This document shows, piece after piece, positions 1-9,122 of a stretch of DNA of 64,000 nt. Both the position numbers and the translations under genes were made by a program. A model generated the notes under the pieces. That model was not told the origin of the DNA. It saw only the letters and a list, made by a program, of their open reading frames with translations, and made no database searches. Numbering within the stretch: the stretch's first letter is position 1; each line of letters begins with the position of its first letter. Origin of the DNA: Bacillota bacterium (GTDB lineage: Bacteria > Bacillota > Clostridia > Lachnospirales > Lachnospiraceae); contig JAEYOY010000015.1 of the NCBI GenBank assembly GCA_023411215.1, forward strand, positions 62,001 through 126,000, in the 5' to 3' direction.

Positions 1-14
1 TTCCAGATGATTAC

Positions 15-1460
15 ATGGATGCGAAACAGAAGGTCTGGAGTAGTTGCAGGGCTGATTTGATGCCAAATGCGGTTCTATGCTTTATTGGCTTATTACTTAG
101 TCTATCACTTACGGTATTTTCCTGTATAACCGGAAGAGAACAGTGGGATGTTGATGTACATTTGAAAAAGCGGGATAAATGCTATACAGAACTATTACTG
201 TTAGCACTTGCTTTTGTTATTTGGTTTTTCGTAAATGATATGATGCAAATACTCACGGATAAAATATCAGTTGGAGTCAAACTGGATCTATTCGAGTGGA
301 ATATGTTTAAACAAATGACCGCGACAAATACGACTAGAATGGTTTTTGTCACCGGGGTATCGATACTCTTTAGTGCCATAGTTCTGCTGCTTTTACATTC
401 ACTGATCAGAAAGTGGAAAGCGAAGCGGTTGGTCAGAGATAGTTTATTATACCGACTTTATCACAGGCTGTACCAATTATATCGGTATCTTTTCTTTGGT
501 GATGTATTCCATACAGAATCCTTTGCCGAGAATCTTCAATATCGACAGATGATCTTTTTAGCCAGTACGATTATCTCGACTGCAGTTATTGCAGTCTTTG
601 TGGTTTTGGGCCAAAGGTGGTTTATCCTGCCGCTGGTGTTGGAGGTCCTGGTTATCCTATGGTATACCAAAGGCAATAATAACATCTATGATAGAATTAA
701 CAAAGAAATAAGAGAAGCCACTGAGGAGCAGATGAAATCGGAGCGGATGAAGATAGAGCTGATTACAAATGTATCTCATGACTTAAAGACGCCGCTTACC
801 TCCATCATCGGCTTTATTGATTTACTGTCAAAGGAAGATAATCTCACGGAGGGAGCTAAGGATTATATTAGAATACTTCAGGATAAATCGGAGCGTTTGA
901 AGAATATTGTCATGGATCTATTCGATTTAGCCAAAAGTACCAGCGGAGATGTAAAACTGGAGTATGATTATATTGATTTAGGTAAGTTGATAAGGCAGAC
1001 CCTGGCTGATATGGATGACCGGATTGAGACCTCCGAATTATCCTTTAAATGCAAACTCCCGGACAATTCAATTCAAATTTATGCAGACGGAAATAAGCTT
1101 TATCGTGTTTTTCTGAATTTAATAGACAATACACTGAAATATGCCATGCACGGGACCAGGGTATATATCGAATTATCAGTGATCAATAATAAAGCAGTGG
1201 TCTCGGTGAAGAATATTGCGGGCTATGATATGAATTTTACTGCTCAGGATATCCTTCAACGGTTCGCCAGGGGAGATCAGGCAAGAACCTCGGAGGGAAG
1301 TGGATTAGGTCTATCCATAGCCGAAAGCTTTACCAGGGTATGTGGCGGTGATCTTCGGGTTGAAGTGGAGGGGGATATGTTTAAGATCTACTTAAGCTTT
1401 GACCAGGCTGTAAATCCAAATCAAGAGACAGGTATTGTAGGAGCTTTCCAAGAGCAGTAG
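15..1460 (+). CDS. Membrane sensor histidine kinase (N-terminus may be cut)
   Basis: Two-component sensor kinase that would phosphorylate a response regulator, probably encoded just upstream of the window. About four hydrophobic segments lie in residues 1-225 (near 17-37, 58-75, 108-128, 178-220). A dimerisation/phosphoacceptor domain follows with VSHDLKTPLTS (His near residue 255). The HATPase domain has an N box (NLIDNTLKYA) and a G box (GSGLGLSIAESF). The reading frame stays open to base 3 upstream of the ATG and no clear Shine-Dalgarno precedes it, so the real start may be outside the window. The large multi-span N-terminus resembles VanS-like envelope or antibiotic sensors. The stimulus cannot be told from sequence. 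Confidence 0.85.
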   Translation: MDAKQKVWSSCRADLMPNAVLCFIGLLLSLSLTVFSCITGREQWDVDVHLKKRDKCYTELLLLALAFVIWFFVNDMMQILTDKISVGVKLDLFEWNMFKQMTATNTTRMVFVTGVSILFSAIVLLLLHSLIRKWKAKRLVRDSLLYRLYHRLYQLYRYLFFGDVFHTESFAENLQYRQMIFLASTIISTAVIAVFVVLGQRWFILPLVLEVLVILWYTKGNNNIYDRINKEIREATEEQMKSERMKIELITNVSHDLKTPLTSIIGFIDLLSKEDNLTEGAKDYIRILQDKSERLKNIVMDLFDLAKSTSGDVKLEYDYIDLGKLIRQTLADMDDRIETSELSFKCKLPDNSIQIYADGNKLYRVFLNLIDNTLKYAMHGTRVYIELSVINNKAVVSVKNIAGYDMNFTAQDILQRFARGDQARTSEGSGLGLSIAESFTRVCGGDLRVEVEGDMFKIYLSFDQAVNPNQETGIVGAFQEQ

Positions 1461-1483
1461 TTATTCAACCCTTTATAGTAATT

Positions 1484-1534
1484 AAAACAGCGTGCTATGG
1501 AATCGGTAAGGTCGGTATCGTAGCATGCTGTTTT
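1484..1534 (+). terminator. Intrinsic terminator of the sensor kinase gene
   Basis: An inverted repeat pairs AAACAGCGTGCTATG with CGTAGCATGCTGTTT (some G-U pairs), followed by TTTTC. It lies about 25 nt after the kinase stop codon. Confidence 0.75.
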
Positions 1535-1621
1535 CTAATCAGTTCAAGACGAGATTCTCGGTATATATTTCTTTCGATTCAATCGCTATCCTTCATCAAA
1601 ATTCCATCTTTATATTTCAAA

Positions 1622-1650
1622 TTGTCTCTAATGCAAAAGCATGCTATAAT
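1622..1650 (+). promoter_or_regulatory. SigA-type promoter of uvrC
   Basis: TTGTCT and TATAAT are separated by exactly 17 nt. The site lies about 75 nt upstream of the uvrC start and after the previous terminator. Confidence 0.65.
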
Positions 1651-1722
1651 CAATGTGAAATCAAAAATACAAATTAGTTGCTAATGTCTAATTCCGAGGT
1701 ATAAAGTAAGGATGGAGATTTT

Positions 1723-3594
1723 ATGTTTATTATAGAAGAGGAACTGAAGAAATTGCCGGCAAAACCCGGTGTCTATATCATGAGGGATGATAAAGACAAC
1801 ATAATCTATGTGGGCAAAGCAATTATGCTAAAGAATCGGGTGCGGTCTTATTTTCAGAGCAGCCGTAACCATACTGAGAAAATAAGACAAATGGTTGAGA
1901 GGGTCGATCATTTTGAATATATTATAACAGATTCAGAGCTGGAGGCATTGGTTCTGGAATGTAACCTGATCAAGGAACACATGCCGAAGTACAATACCAT
2001 GCTTAAGGATGATAAGACCTATCCCTATATCAGAGTGACGACCAATGAGGCATATCCCAAGGTGACCATTACCAGAGAGATGAAGAAGGATAAGGCAAAA
2101 TACTTTGGTCCCTATACCAGTGTCAATGCAGTGAAGGATACGTTAGAGCTTCTTCGAAGAATCTATAAGATACGAACCTGCAACCGTGTACTTCCAAGAG
2201 ATATAGGCAAGGAGAGACCATGCCTTTACTACCATATGGGTCAATGTGATGCGCCCTGCCAGGGATATATTTCGGAAGCGGAATACAAATCGAATATCAA
2301 TGAAGTGATGGAGTTTCTGAATGGTAATTATACCAGAGTCGGCAAGATGCTGGAGGAGAAGATGATGGCCGCTTCGGAAAGCTTAGAGTTCGAGAAGGCA
2401 GCGGAATACCGTAATCTGTTGGGAAGCGTAAGACAAATTGCCAATCGGCAGAAGATCACTAACACCGATCAAGTGGATCGGGATATTGTTGCATTTGCCA
2501 GAGATAAGGATGAAGCGGTTGTACAGACCTTCTTTATTCGAGGAGGTAAGCTCATCGGAAGAGATAACTTCCATTTGTCCGGGGTACAAGACGAGGAGGA
2601 CGGCAATATTATGGCGAGCTTCCTGAAGCAATTTTATGCAGGGACGCCATATATTCCGAAGGAGATATTTCTAGGTACCGGTACAGAAGAGGAGGAATTG
2701 ATTACCGAATGGCTTACAGCCAAACGTGGGCAGAGAGTATACCTTAAGGTTCCTCAAAAAGGCGATAAAGAGAAGCTGGTCGAGTTGGCAAGAAAGAATG
2801 CCGAGCTGGTGCTAAACCAGGATCTTGAGAAGATAAAAAGAGAAGAGGCCAAGACAGTCGGCGCCTTGAAGGAGCTGGCAGCTTATCTTGACTTACCCAT
2901 GGTGGAACGAATTGAATCCTTTGATATCTCCAATACCTCGGGCTTTGAATCAGTAGGTTCTATGGTGGTCTACGAGAAGGGTAAGCCAAAGAAAGCAGAT
3001 TATCGTAAATTTAAGATTCGTACCATTCAGGGACCGGACGATTATGCTTCTATGTATGAGGTTTTAACCAGGCGTTTTACCCATGGAATGAAAGAACAGG
3101 AGCAACTGAAGGAGAAGCAGGTTGACGAAGCCCTTGGCAGCTTTACCAGATATCCGGACCTGATTCTGATGGATGGTGGAAAAGGTCAGGTAGGTGTGGC
3201 GCTTCGAGTGTTATCCGAGTTGAGACTAGATATTGCTGTATGTGGTATGGTAAAGGATGATAATCATCATACCAGAGGGTTATACTACGATAATCGGGAG
3301 CTGCCTATTGATAAGAGTAGTGAGCTATTCAAGCTGATTACAAGAATTCAGGATGAGACACACCGCTTTGCAATCGAATATCATAGAGCCTTGAGAGGCA
3401 AGACTCAGGTACATTCTATTCTGGATGATATCAGTGGAATCGGACCGACCAGAAGGCGCGCCTTAATGAAATATTTTCAATCACTTGAAGCTATTCAGGC
3501 AGCAGATATCGAAGAAATAATGAAGGTTCCTGCCATGAATCGGCAATCAGCAGAACAGGTCTATGAATTTTTTCACAAGAAGCAGACTCAATAA
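1723..3594 (+). CDS. uvrC: Excinuclease ABC subunit C
   Basis: Nuclease subunit of the UvrABC nucleotide-excision repair complex, making the 3' and 5' incisions around a UvrB-bound lesion. The order is canonical: GIY-YIG domain at the N-terminus (GVYIM, then IIYVGKA), a Cys-containing segment (CNRVL, CLYYHMGQCDAPC), a UVR/UvrB-interaction motif near residues 205-235, the RNase H-like second nuclease domain (LILMDGGKGQ near residue 480), and tandem helix-hairpin-helix motifs at the C-terminus (residues about 565-620). The length of 623 aa is normal. The ATG follows GGATGGAG. It starts the uvrC-hprK-glcK-murB-rapZ-whiA region but has its own promoter and a 300-bp structured gap after it. Confidence 0.97.
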   Translation: MFIIEEELKKLPAKPGVYIMRDDKDNIIYVGKAIMLKNRVRSYFQSSRNHTEKIRQMVERVDHFEYIITDSELEALVLECNLIKEHMPKYNTMLKDDKTYPYIRVTTNEAYPKVTITREMKKDKAKYFGPYTSVNAVKDTLELLRRIYKIRTCNRVLPRDIGKERPCLYYHMGQCDAPCQGYISEAEYKSNINEVMEFLNGNYTRVGKMLEEKMMAASESLEFEKAAEYRNLLGSVRQIANRQKITNTDQVDRDIVAFARDKDEAVVQTFFIRGGKLIGRDNFHLSGVQDEEDGNIMASFLKQFYAGTPYIPKEIFLGTGTEEEELITEWLTAKRGQRVYLKVPQKGDKEKLVELARKNAELVLNQDLEKIKREEAKTVGALKELAAYLDLPMVERIESFDISNTSGFESVGSMVVYEKGKPKKADYRKFKIRTIQGPDDYASMYEVLTRRFTHGMKEQEQLKEKQVDEALGSFTRYPDLILMDGGKGQVGVALRVLSELRLDIAVCGMVKDDNHHTRGLYYDNRELPIDKSSELFKLITRIQDETHRFAIEYHRALRGKTQVHSILDDISGIGPTRRRALMKYFQSLEAIQAADIEEIMKVPAMNRQSAEQVYEFFHKKQTQ

Positions 3595-3628
3595 ACATTT
3601 ACAGCATATCGAATAATGTGTTAAAATA

Positions 3629-3778
3629 TCGCATAAGCAGATTAGTCCATGTAGAAAAAAGCTTTCTGCATGCTCGCATGCAAGAAAGCTTCTTTCTACA
3701 TGGATAAGTGCAACGTATCAACGTAACCTACGGTTACGTCGTATGCGTAGCATACGAGCTACTAATCTGCTTATGCGA
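3629..3778. repeat. 150-bp multibranch palindromic element between uvrC and hprK
   Basis: Perfect 17-bp arms at 3629-3645 and 3762-3778 enclose three more stems. One is a long hairpin (3646-3657 with 3693-3704, continuing inward through AGCTTTCT/AGAAAGCT and GCATG/CATGC). Two are small perfect hairpins: ACGTAACC/GGTTACGT at 3721-3739 and CGTATGC/GCATACG at 3740-3756. The layout is a four-way junction as RNA, or a cruciform as DNA. No coding frame fits it. A related GCATGC hairpin sits at 3799-3823. Confidence 0.8.
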
Positions 3779-3861
3779 GACAATATGTAGAATTAGGTAT
3801 TCTGCATGCTGGCATGCAAGAACTTGTGAGATTTATATGCTATGCATAAATATATAATATA

Positions 3862-3879
3862 TACAGACTGACGTCTGTA
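3862..3879 (+). promoter_or_regulatory. Short perfect palindrome next to the hprK ribosome-binding site
   Basis: TACAGAC and GTCTGTA are separated by TGAC and end 3 nt before the GGAGG of hprK. It could be an operator or an RNA hairpin affecting translation; neither is established. Confidence 0.4.
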
Positions 3880-3892
3880 GATGGAGGTAATG

Positions 3893-4822
3893 ATGTATAC
3901 AGTTGAACTGGTTCGCCTTATTGAGAAAATGAACTTGGAGAATTGCACTCCGGATATCGACATTAACAGCATTAAGATATCTCAGCCTGATGTAAATCGA
4001 CCGGCGCTTCAGCTAGCAGGCTTCTTTGATCACTTTGATTCAGAACGTGTTCAGGTCATCGGTCATGTCGAGATGGCTTATATGCAGCAGATGGACAAGG
4101 ATCAGCGTTTGCAGATTTTAAGCAAGCTGATGGATTACCATGTTCCTTGTATTGTATTTAGCAGGAGTTTGGAGGTTAATGAGGTATTTATTCAAATGGC
4201 TACCGAAAAAGGTGTTCCGATTCTTCGTACCTCCAAAACCACCTCTGCTTTTATGGCGGAGGTGATTCGATGGCTGAATGTAGAGCTGGCCCCCCGTATC
4301 ACTATTCATGGCGGACTTGTGGATGTCTATGGTGAAGGTATCCTGATCATGGGTGAAAGCGGGATTGGAAAGAGCGAAGCAGCGCTGGAGCTGATCAAGA
4401 GAGGACACCGGCTGGTAACCGACGATGTGGTTGAGATTAAGAAGGTAAGCGATGAGACATTAATCGGTACCTCTCCGGATATAACAAGACATTTTATTGA
4501 ACTTCGAGGAATAGGCATTATTGATGTTAAGACCTTGTTTGGCGTAGAGAGTGTTAAGAATACACAGGCCATTGACCTCGTTATCAAGTTAGAAGAATGG
4601 AATAAGGACAGGCAATATGACCGCCTCGGTCTGGAGGAAACCTATATTGAATTCTTGGGAAATAAGGTTCCCAGTCATTCCATACCGATTCGTCCCGGCA
4701 GAAATCTCGCAATTATTTGTGAGGCAGCAGCGGTAAATTATCGTCAGAAGAAGATGGGCTATAATGCGGCCCAGGAGCTTTACAACCGCGTAACGAACAG
4801 CCTGAAGAAGGCGGACAATTAA
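3893..4822 (+). CDS. hprK: HPr kinase/phosphorylase
   Basis: Bifunctional sensor enzyme of Gram-positive carbon catabolite repression. It phosphorylates Ser46 of HPr (and Crh) with ATP or PPi and removes the phosphate when phosphate is high. The start at 3893 is preferred because GGAGG ends 5 nt before it; earlier in-frame ATGs at 3881 and 3890 overlap or touch that site. The 309-aa product has the N-terminal family domain, the active-site His in ITIHGG near residue 138, the P-loop GESGIGKS near residues 153-160, and the family signature LRGIGIIDVKTLFG. The likely substrate, a Crh-like protein, is encoded 4.3 kb downstream. Confidence 0.96.
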   Translation: MYTVELVRLIEKMNLENCTPDIDINSIKISQPDVNRPALQLAGFFDHFDSERVQVIGHVEMAYMQQMDKDQRLQILSKLMDYHVPCIVFSRSLEVNEVFIQMATEKGVPILRTSKTTSAFMAEVIRWLNVELAPRITIHGGLVDVYGEGILIMGESGIGKSEAALELIKRGHRLVTDDVVEIKKVSDETLIGTSPDITRHFIELRGIGIIDVKTLFGVESVKNTQAIDLVIKLEEWNKDRQYDRLGLEETYIEFLGNKVPSHSIPIRPGRNLAIICEAAAVNYRQKKMGYNAAQELYNRVTNSLKKADN

Positions 4823-4946
4823 TACGAAGGATAACGTTACGAATTTACATTTCTTAGCCAAACGTTTCATGAAATATTATTATGAAATAAGCGGTTGGTT
4901 GGGGATGAAGATAAAATAATATAAGGGCAGAAAGGTAGATAATGAG

Positions 4947-5885
4947 ATGGAACAGGTGTGTTTTGGAATTGATATCGGAGGAACAGCAGTAAAGGCAGGT
5001 TTATTTAATAAATCAGGGAAGCTTCTTCATAAATGGGATTTTTCTACCAAGAGAACTGAGGATGGAAAGGATATATTACGAGACGTTGCAAAATTTGTCG
5101 TTAATAAGATTGAAGAGCTGAAGCTTCCGATAGAAAGTGTAACCGGCATCGGTGTAGGCATTCCCGGTCCCGTTACGGATGACGGACAGGTACTTATGTT
5201 AGCGAATTTAGGCCTTGCTAATTTTAATATTGAGAAGGAAATGTCTGAGATGACCGGTCTCAAGGTTAAGGCAGGAAACGACGCCAATGTCGCTGCTATG
5301 GGCGAGTTCTGGATGGGTGGTGGCAAAGGCTATAAGAGTCTGGTTCTTGCAACTCTCGGAACCGGAGTCGGCGGCGGTATCATTCTGAACGGTCATATTC
5401 TATCCGGCAGCAACGGTGCCGCAGGTGAGATTGGTCATATTCATGTAAATGATGACGAGACCGACTGCTGTGGCTGCAAGAAGAAGGGATGTCTTGAGCA
5501 ATATGCTTCCGCTACCGGTATTGTCAGATTAGCAAAGAAATTCTTAAGCGAGTCAGATGAGCCTTCTTCTCTTCGTGGAAAGGAAGAGATTAGTGCGAAG
5601 ATGGTATTTGATCATGCAAAGGAAGGGGATAAGCTAGCACTCGCTGTAGTTGATAAAGCTTGCTATTATTTAGGACTTGCTATGTCTCATATTGCCCATG
5701 TGGTAGATCCGGAAGCGTTTGTAATCGGTGGAGGAGTATCCAAGGCTGGAGAGATTATTACTGAGACGGTTAAGAAGCATTACAATCTGCATGTAATCGA
5801 TTCCTTGAAGGACAAGGAATTCAAGCTTGCAACGCTTGGCAATGATGCGGGAATTTATGGAGCAGCGAAGCTGATCATAGAATAG
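4947..5885 (+). CDS. glcK: ROK-family glucokinase
   Basis: Cytoplasmic kinase that phosphorylates glucose to glucose 6-phosphate. ROK signatures are clear: ATP-binding FGIDIGGTAVKAG at residues 6-18, GNDANVAAMGEFW in the middle, the sugar and metal site GEIGHIHV (about 161-168), and the zinc motif CCGCKKKGCLE (about 174-184). The length of 312 aa is typical. It follows hprK by about 125 nt and probably belongs to the same carbon-metabolism block. Glucose is the likeliest substrate from context; another hexose or N-acetyl sugar cannot be excluded from the motif alone. Confidence 0.88.
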   Translation: MEQVCFGIDIGGTAVKAGLFNKSGKLLHKWDFSTKRTEDGKDILRDVAKFVVNKIEELKLPIESVTGIGVGIPGPVTDDGQVLMLANLGLANFNIEKEMSEMTGLKVKAGNDANVAAMGEFWMGGGKGYKSLVLATLGTGVGGGIILNGHILSGSNGAAGEIGHIHVNDDETDCCGCKKKGCLEQYASATGIVRLAKKFLSESDEPSSLRGKEEISAKMVFDHAKEGDKLALAVVDKACYYLGLAMSHIAHVVDPEAFVIGGGVSKAGEIITETVKKHYNLHVIDSLKDKEFKLATLGNDAGIYGAAKLIIE

Positions 5886-5985
5886 CAAGTATAAAATTAG
5901 ATAAATGGTAATTCAATATACTTATATGGAATAATCGCTTGTGCATCGGAATAGCTTTTATGCCGATGCATAAACTGTATAGTAT

Positions 5986-6072
5986 GAATAAAGGATTTAT
6001 ATAAAGCATAATCCTTAGGAGAACTGCGGTAGGAATTTGCGAAGGAAATTCCTACCGGCTGCCCATTGGAGC
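5986..6072. repeat. Dispersed hairpin repeat, AAGGATTT family, copy 1
   Basis: AAGGATT and AATCCTT close a small hairpin starting at 5991. A second hairpin, CGGTAGGAATTT/AAATTCCTACCG, follows, then CCCATTGG. Related arrangements occur at 16466-16550 and 23262-23319. A separate hairpin, TGCATCGG/CCGATGCA, lies just before it at 5942-5970. Confidence 0.6.
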
Positions 6073-6158
6073 AACCTGGAGCAGACACCTTATTCTTCTG
6101 GTTTTTAGTTAAGGGATGTCATGTAAAATTAATATATTATATGAAGTAGGTGGATTAA

Positions 6159-7082
6159 TTGGAGGATTTATTTTATCATAAGCTAATTCTTACCGTGTCC
6201 GGGGAGCAGGTTAGACTGGACGAACCGATGGAATATCATACCTCACTACACATTGGCGGGAAGGCAGATTATTTCGTTACACCAATGGATGTGGAGGAAG
6301 TGAAAGCGGTAATCTGCCTATGTAAGAATGAGAACATGCCTTATTATATTATGGGTAACGGTAGCAACCTTTTGGTTTCCGATGCAGGTTATCGTGGATT
6401 GATTCTCCAATTGGGTGATGAATTCCAAAAGGTAACGGTAAGTGAGGATGGTGTCATCACTGCTCAGGCCGGCATTCTTTTGTCAAGACTTGCAAATATT
6501 GCTGCTGAGAACAGTCTGACAGGCTTTGAATTTGCATCAGGTATTCCCGGAACCCTTGGTGGTGCAGTTACCATGAATGCCGGAGCTTATGATGGAGAGA
6601 TGAAGCAATGCCTCATTGAAGCAAGGGTAATGGACATGGAAGGCAATGTAAAGGAATTATCTCTGGAAGCTTTAGAATTAGGTTATCGAACCAGCATTTT
6701 GCAGAAAGAGAATTATATTCTTCTCGATGCAAAGATAAAGTTGTCAAAGGGTGAAGAGCAGCTTATTCGTCAGAAGATGAATGACCTGAATGCACAAAGA
6801 AGAGATAAGCAACCTTTGGATAAATATAGTGCGGGCAGCACCTTTAAAAGACCGGTAGGCTATTTTGCAGGAAAGTTAATTAACGATGCAGGACTTCGCG
6901 GTTATCAGGTCGGAGGGGCTGCTGTGTCTGAAAAGCACTGCGGATTTATTATCAATAAGGAAAATGCAACCGCAGAGGAGTTTCTAACTGTTATCCGTGA
7001 TGTAATCCGGATAGTGGATGATAAATTTGGTGTAAGGTTAGAACCGGAGGTCAAATTTCTTGGTGAAGGTTTGAGGCTTTAA
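6159..7082 (+). CDS. murB: UDP-N-acetylenolpyruvoylglucosamine reductase
   Basis: FAD-dependent reductase that makes UDP-MurNAc in peptidoglycan precursor synthesis. The apparent start is TTG at 6159, preceded by AGGTGG at a suitable distance; no better ATG exists before the conserved region. Visible features are the FAD-binding part (SLHIGGKADYF, MGNGSNLLVSD), the catalytic serine region YSAGSTFKRP (about residues 224-233) and the C-terminal EPEVKFLG with the conserved Glu. The length of 307 aa fits the shorter MurB type of Gram-positives. It ends 15 nt before rapZ, so the two are probably co-transcribed. Confidence 0.95.
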   Translation: MEDLFYHKLILTVSGEQVRLDEPMEYHTSLHIGGKADYFVTPMDVEEVKAVICLCKNENMPYYIMGNGSNLLVSDAGYRGLILQLGDEFQKVTVSEDGVITAQAGILLSRLANIAAENSLTGFEFASGIPGTLGGAVTMNAGAYDGEMKQCLIEARVMDMEGNVKELSLEALELGYRTSILQKENYILLDAKIKLSKGEEQLIRQKMNDLNAQRRDKQPLDKYSAGSTFKRPVGYFAGKLINDAGLRGYQVGGAAVSEKHCGFIINKENATAEEFLTVIRDVIRIVDDKFGVRLEPEVKFLGEGLRL

Positions 7083-7097
7083 TTAGGAGAAGGTTTT

Positions 7098-7952
7098 ATG
7101 AGATTTGTAATAATAACAGGTATGTCTGGTGCCGGGAAAAGTTCGGCTCTGAAAATGTTAGAGGATATCGGTTATTTTTGTGTAGATAACCTACCAATTC
7201 CTTTAGTAAAGAAATTTGCGCGTCTTATTATGCAGGGAAATCAGGCAAAGGTGGCGTTAGGTCTTGATATCCGAAGCGGGCAGGCGCTGAAGGAGCTGGA
7301 TGCGGTTCTGGTTGATATGAAAAGAAGCGGTATCCAGTATGAGATCCTGTTCCTGGATTGTGCTCCGGAGGTTTTGGTAAAACGTTATAAGGAAACAAGA
7401 AGGCTCCATCCACTGTCCGGTGTTGATCGGGTAGAAAAGGGGATTGCTCTCGAGCAGGAGAGATTAGCTTTCTTACGAAAAAAAGCGGACGTGATCATCG
7501 ACACCAGCCACTTCTTAACGAGGGAACTAAAGGCTCAGCTGAATAAGATCTATCAGGATGATCAGACCTTCAGTAATTTTATAGTTACAATTCTGTCTTT
7601 TGGTTTTAAGTATGGTATTCCAGTGGATTCTGATCTGGTATTTGATGTAAGGTTTTTGCCGAATCCCTTCTATGATCCCGATTTAAAGAATAAAACAGGT
7701 AATGATGCAGAAGTAAAAGACTTTGTAATGGAGTCAGAGACAGCCGGGCAATTTTTGGACAAATTAGAGGACATGTTATTGTTCTTAATCCCTCATTATA
7801 TAGATGAGGGGAAGAACCAATTAGTTATCAGTATTGGCTGTACTGGTGGTAAACACCGATCTGTCACCCTGGTGAATGAAATGGGACGAAGACTTGACAA
7901 GACGGAATACGGATTAAAGTTAGAGCACAGGGACATTGGAAAAAATGTGTAA
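7098..7952 (+). CDS. rapZ: RapZ/YvcJ-family P-loop nucleotide-binding protein
   Basis: Member of the RapZ (YvcJ) family of GTP/ATP-binding proteins. In Proteobacteria RapZ is an adaptor guiding RNase E to small RNAs; in Bacillota the role is less clear. The P-loop GMSGAGKSS is at residues 8-16, and the C-terminal domain has the conserved GCTGGKHRSV near residues 246-255. The length of 284 aa is normal. It sits between murB and whiA. In many Bacillota the order is yvcJ-yvcK-whiA-crh; here yvcK is absent between rapZ and whiA. Confidence 0.94.
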   Translation: MRFVIITGMSGAGKSSALKMLEDIGYFCVDNLPIPLVKKFARLIMQGNQAKVALGLDIRSGQALKELDAVLVDMKRSGIQYEILFLDCAPEVLVKRYKETRRLHPLSGVDRVEKGIALEQERLAFLRKKADVIIDTSHFLTRELKAQLNKIYQDDQTFSNFIVTILSFGFKYGIPVDSDLVFDVRFLPNPFYDPDLKNKTGNDAEVKDFVMESETAGQFLDKLEDMLLFLIPHYIDEGKNQLVISIGCTGGKHRSVTLVNEMGRRLDKTEYGLKLEHRDIGKNV

Positions 7953-8129
7953 CTTTTCAAAATCCTCGAGAAATCCGTAGGAATTTTGAGTTAACCAGCA
8001 CAAAATATGCGAAAGGCATACTTCAAATAAGCGTCTTTTGGTATATTTGTGTGCATTAGCATCGTAAGATGCCCTGTAACTGTAAGGGTACTGAACAGTT
8101 ACAAAAAGGTTTTATTAGTGGAGGTTCAT

Positions 8130-9122
8130 ATGTCATTTTCAAGCGATGTAAAGGAAGAACTTTCCTTACAGATAAGTAGTGCTAGACATTGCAGACTGGC
8201 AGAATTGTCAGCTATTTTGTCCTATGAAGGTCATATAATCCGTTCAGAAAAGGGATTTTACTTAAAATTGCAGACGGAAAATCTGGTTGTCGCAAGAAAG
8301 TACTTTACATTAATCCGAAAAACATTTAATATAAATAATGATGTTTCAGTTAAAACTAATAAAAGTTTAAACAAGAGTAGTGTTTATACCCTTCTCATAC
8401 GAAAATCCGAAGATGTTACAAGAATCCTGCAAGCTACTAAGCTTCCTGTGAATGATATTAATTTACGGTCGGAAAAGGCGGAATACCATAATGAACGGAT
8501 TGGCTTAGCCAGTCAATTGATTTTTCAGAACGCCTGCTGCAAGAGAGCCTTTATACGAGGAGCATTTTTATCCTCCGGTTCCATGAGTGATCCGAAGAAG
8601 GCGTATCATCTGGAGATCGTCGTCTCCGATGTTCACAAAGCGGAGCAATTAAGGGATATGATACAGACCTTTTCAATTGATGCAAAGATAGTAGTACGTA
8701 AGAAAAATCATGTAGTATATATTAAGGAAGGCTCTCAAATTGTTGATCTTCTAAATGTCATGGAGGCACATATAGCCCTAATGAATTTAGAAAATGTGAG
8801 GATACTGAAAGAGATGCGTAATTCTATTAACCGCCAGGTTAATTGCGAGGCAGCGAATATTAACAAGACGGTTACAGCCGCATCCAAACAGATGGAGGAT
8901 ATTTTATATATCAGAGATACTGTTGGGCTGGGGGATCTTGCTGATGGGCTGGAAGATATTGCGAGATTGCGGATTGATTACCCTGAGGCTTCATTAAAGG
9001 AGCTCGGCGCAATGTTAATCCCGCCGATTGGGAAATCCGGTGTTAACCATAGATTGCGAAAGTTAAGTATGATAGCAGATCAATTGAGAGAGCATAAGGA
9101 GGAAATTAGTCATGATAACTAA
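8130..9122 (+). CDS. whiA: Sporulation/cell-division regulator WhiA
   Basis: WhiA-family DNA-binding protein, in Bacillota linked to cell division and chromosome segregation rather than classical sporulation control. It combines an N-terminal degenerate LAGLIDADG homing-endonuclease fold (RAFIRGAFLSSGSMSDP near the middle) with a C-terminal helix-turn-helix (SLKELGAMLIPPIGKSG, NHRLRKL). The start at 8130 is chosen because GGAGG lies 5 nt upstream and MSFSSDVKEEL is the usual family N-terminus; the frame is open further upstream. The 330-aa length is normal. Its last 11 nt overlap the start of the HPr-like gene, so the two are translationally coupled. Confidence 0.95.
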   Translation: MSFSSDVKEELSLQISSARHCRLAELSAILSYEGHIIRSEKGFYLKLQTENLVVARKYFTLIRKTFNINNDVSVKTNKSLNKSSVYTLLIRKSEDVTRILQATKLPVNDINLRSEKAEYHNERIGLASQLIFQNACCKRAFIRGAFLSSGSMSDPKKAYHLEIVVSDVHKAEQLRDMIQTFSIDAKIVVRKKNHVVYIKEGSQIVDLLNVMEAHIALMNLENVRILKEMRNSINRQVNCEAANINKTVTAASKQMEDILYIRDTVGLGDLADGLEDIARLRIDYPEASLKELGAMLIPPIGKSGVNHRLRKLSMIADQLREHKEEISHDN

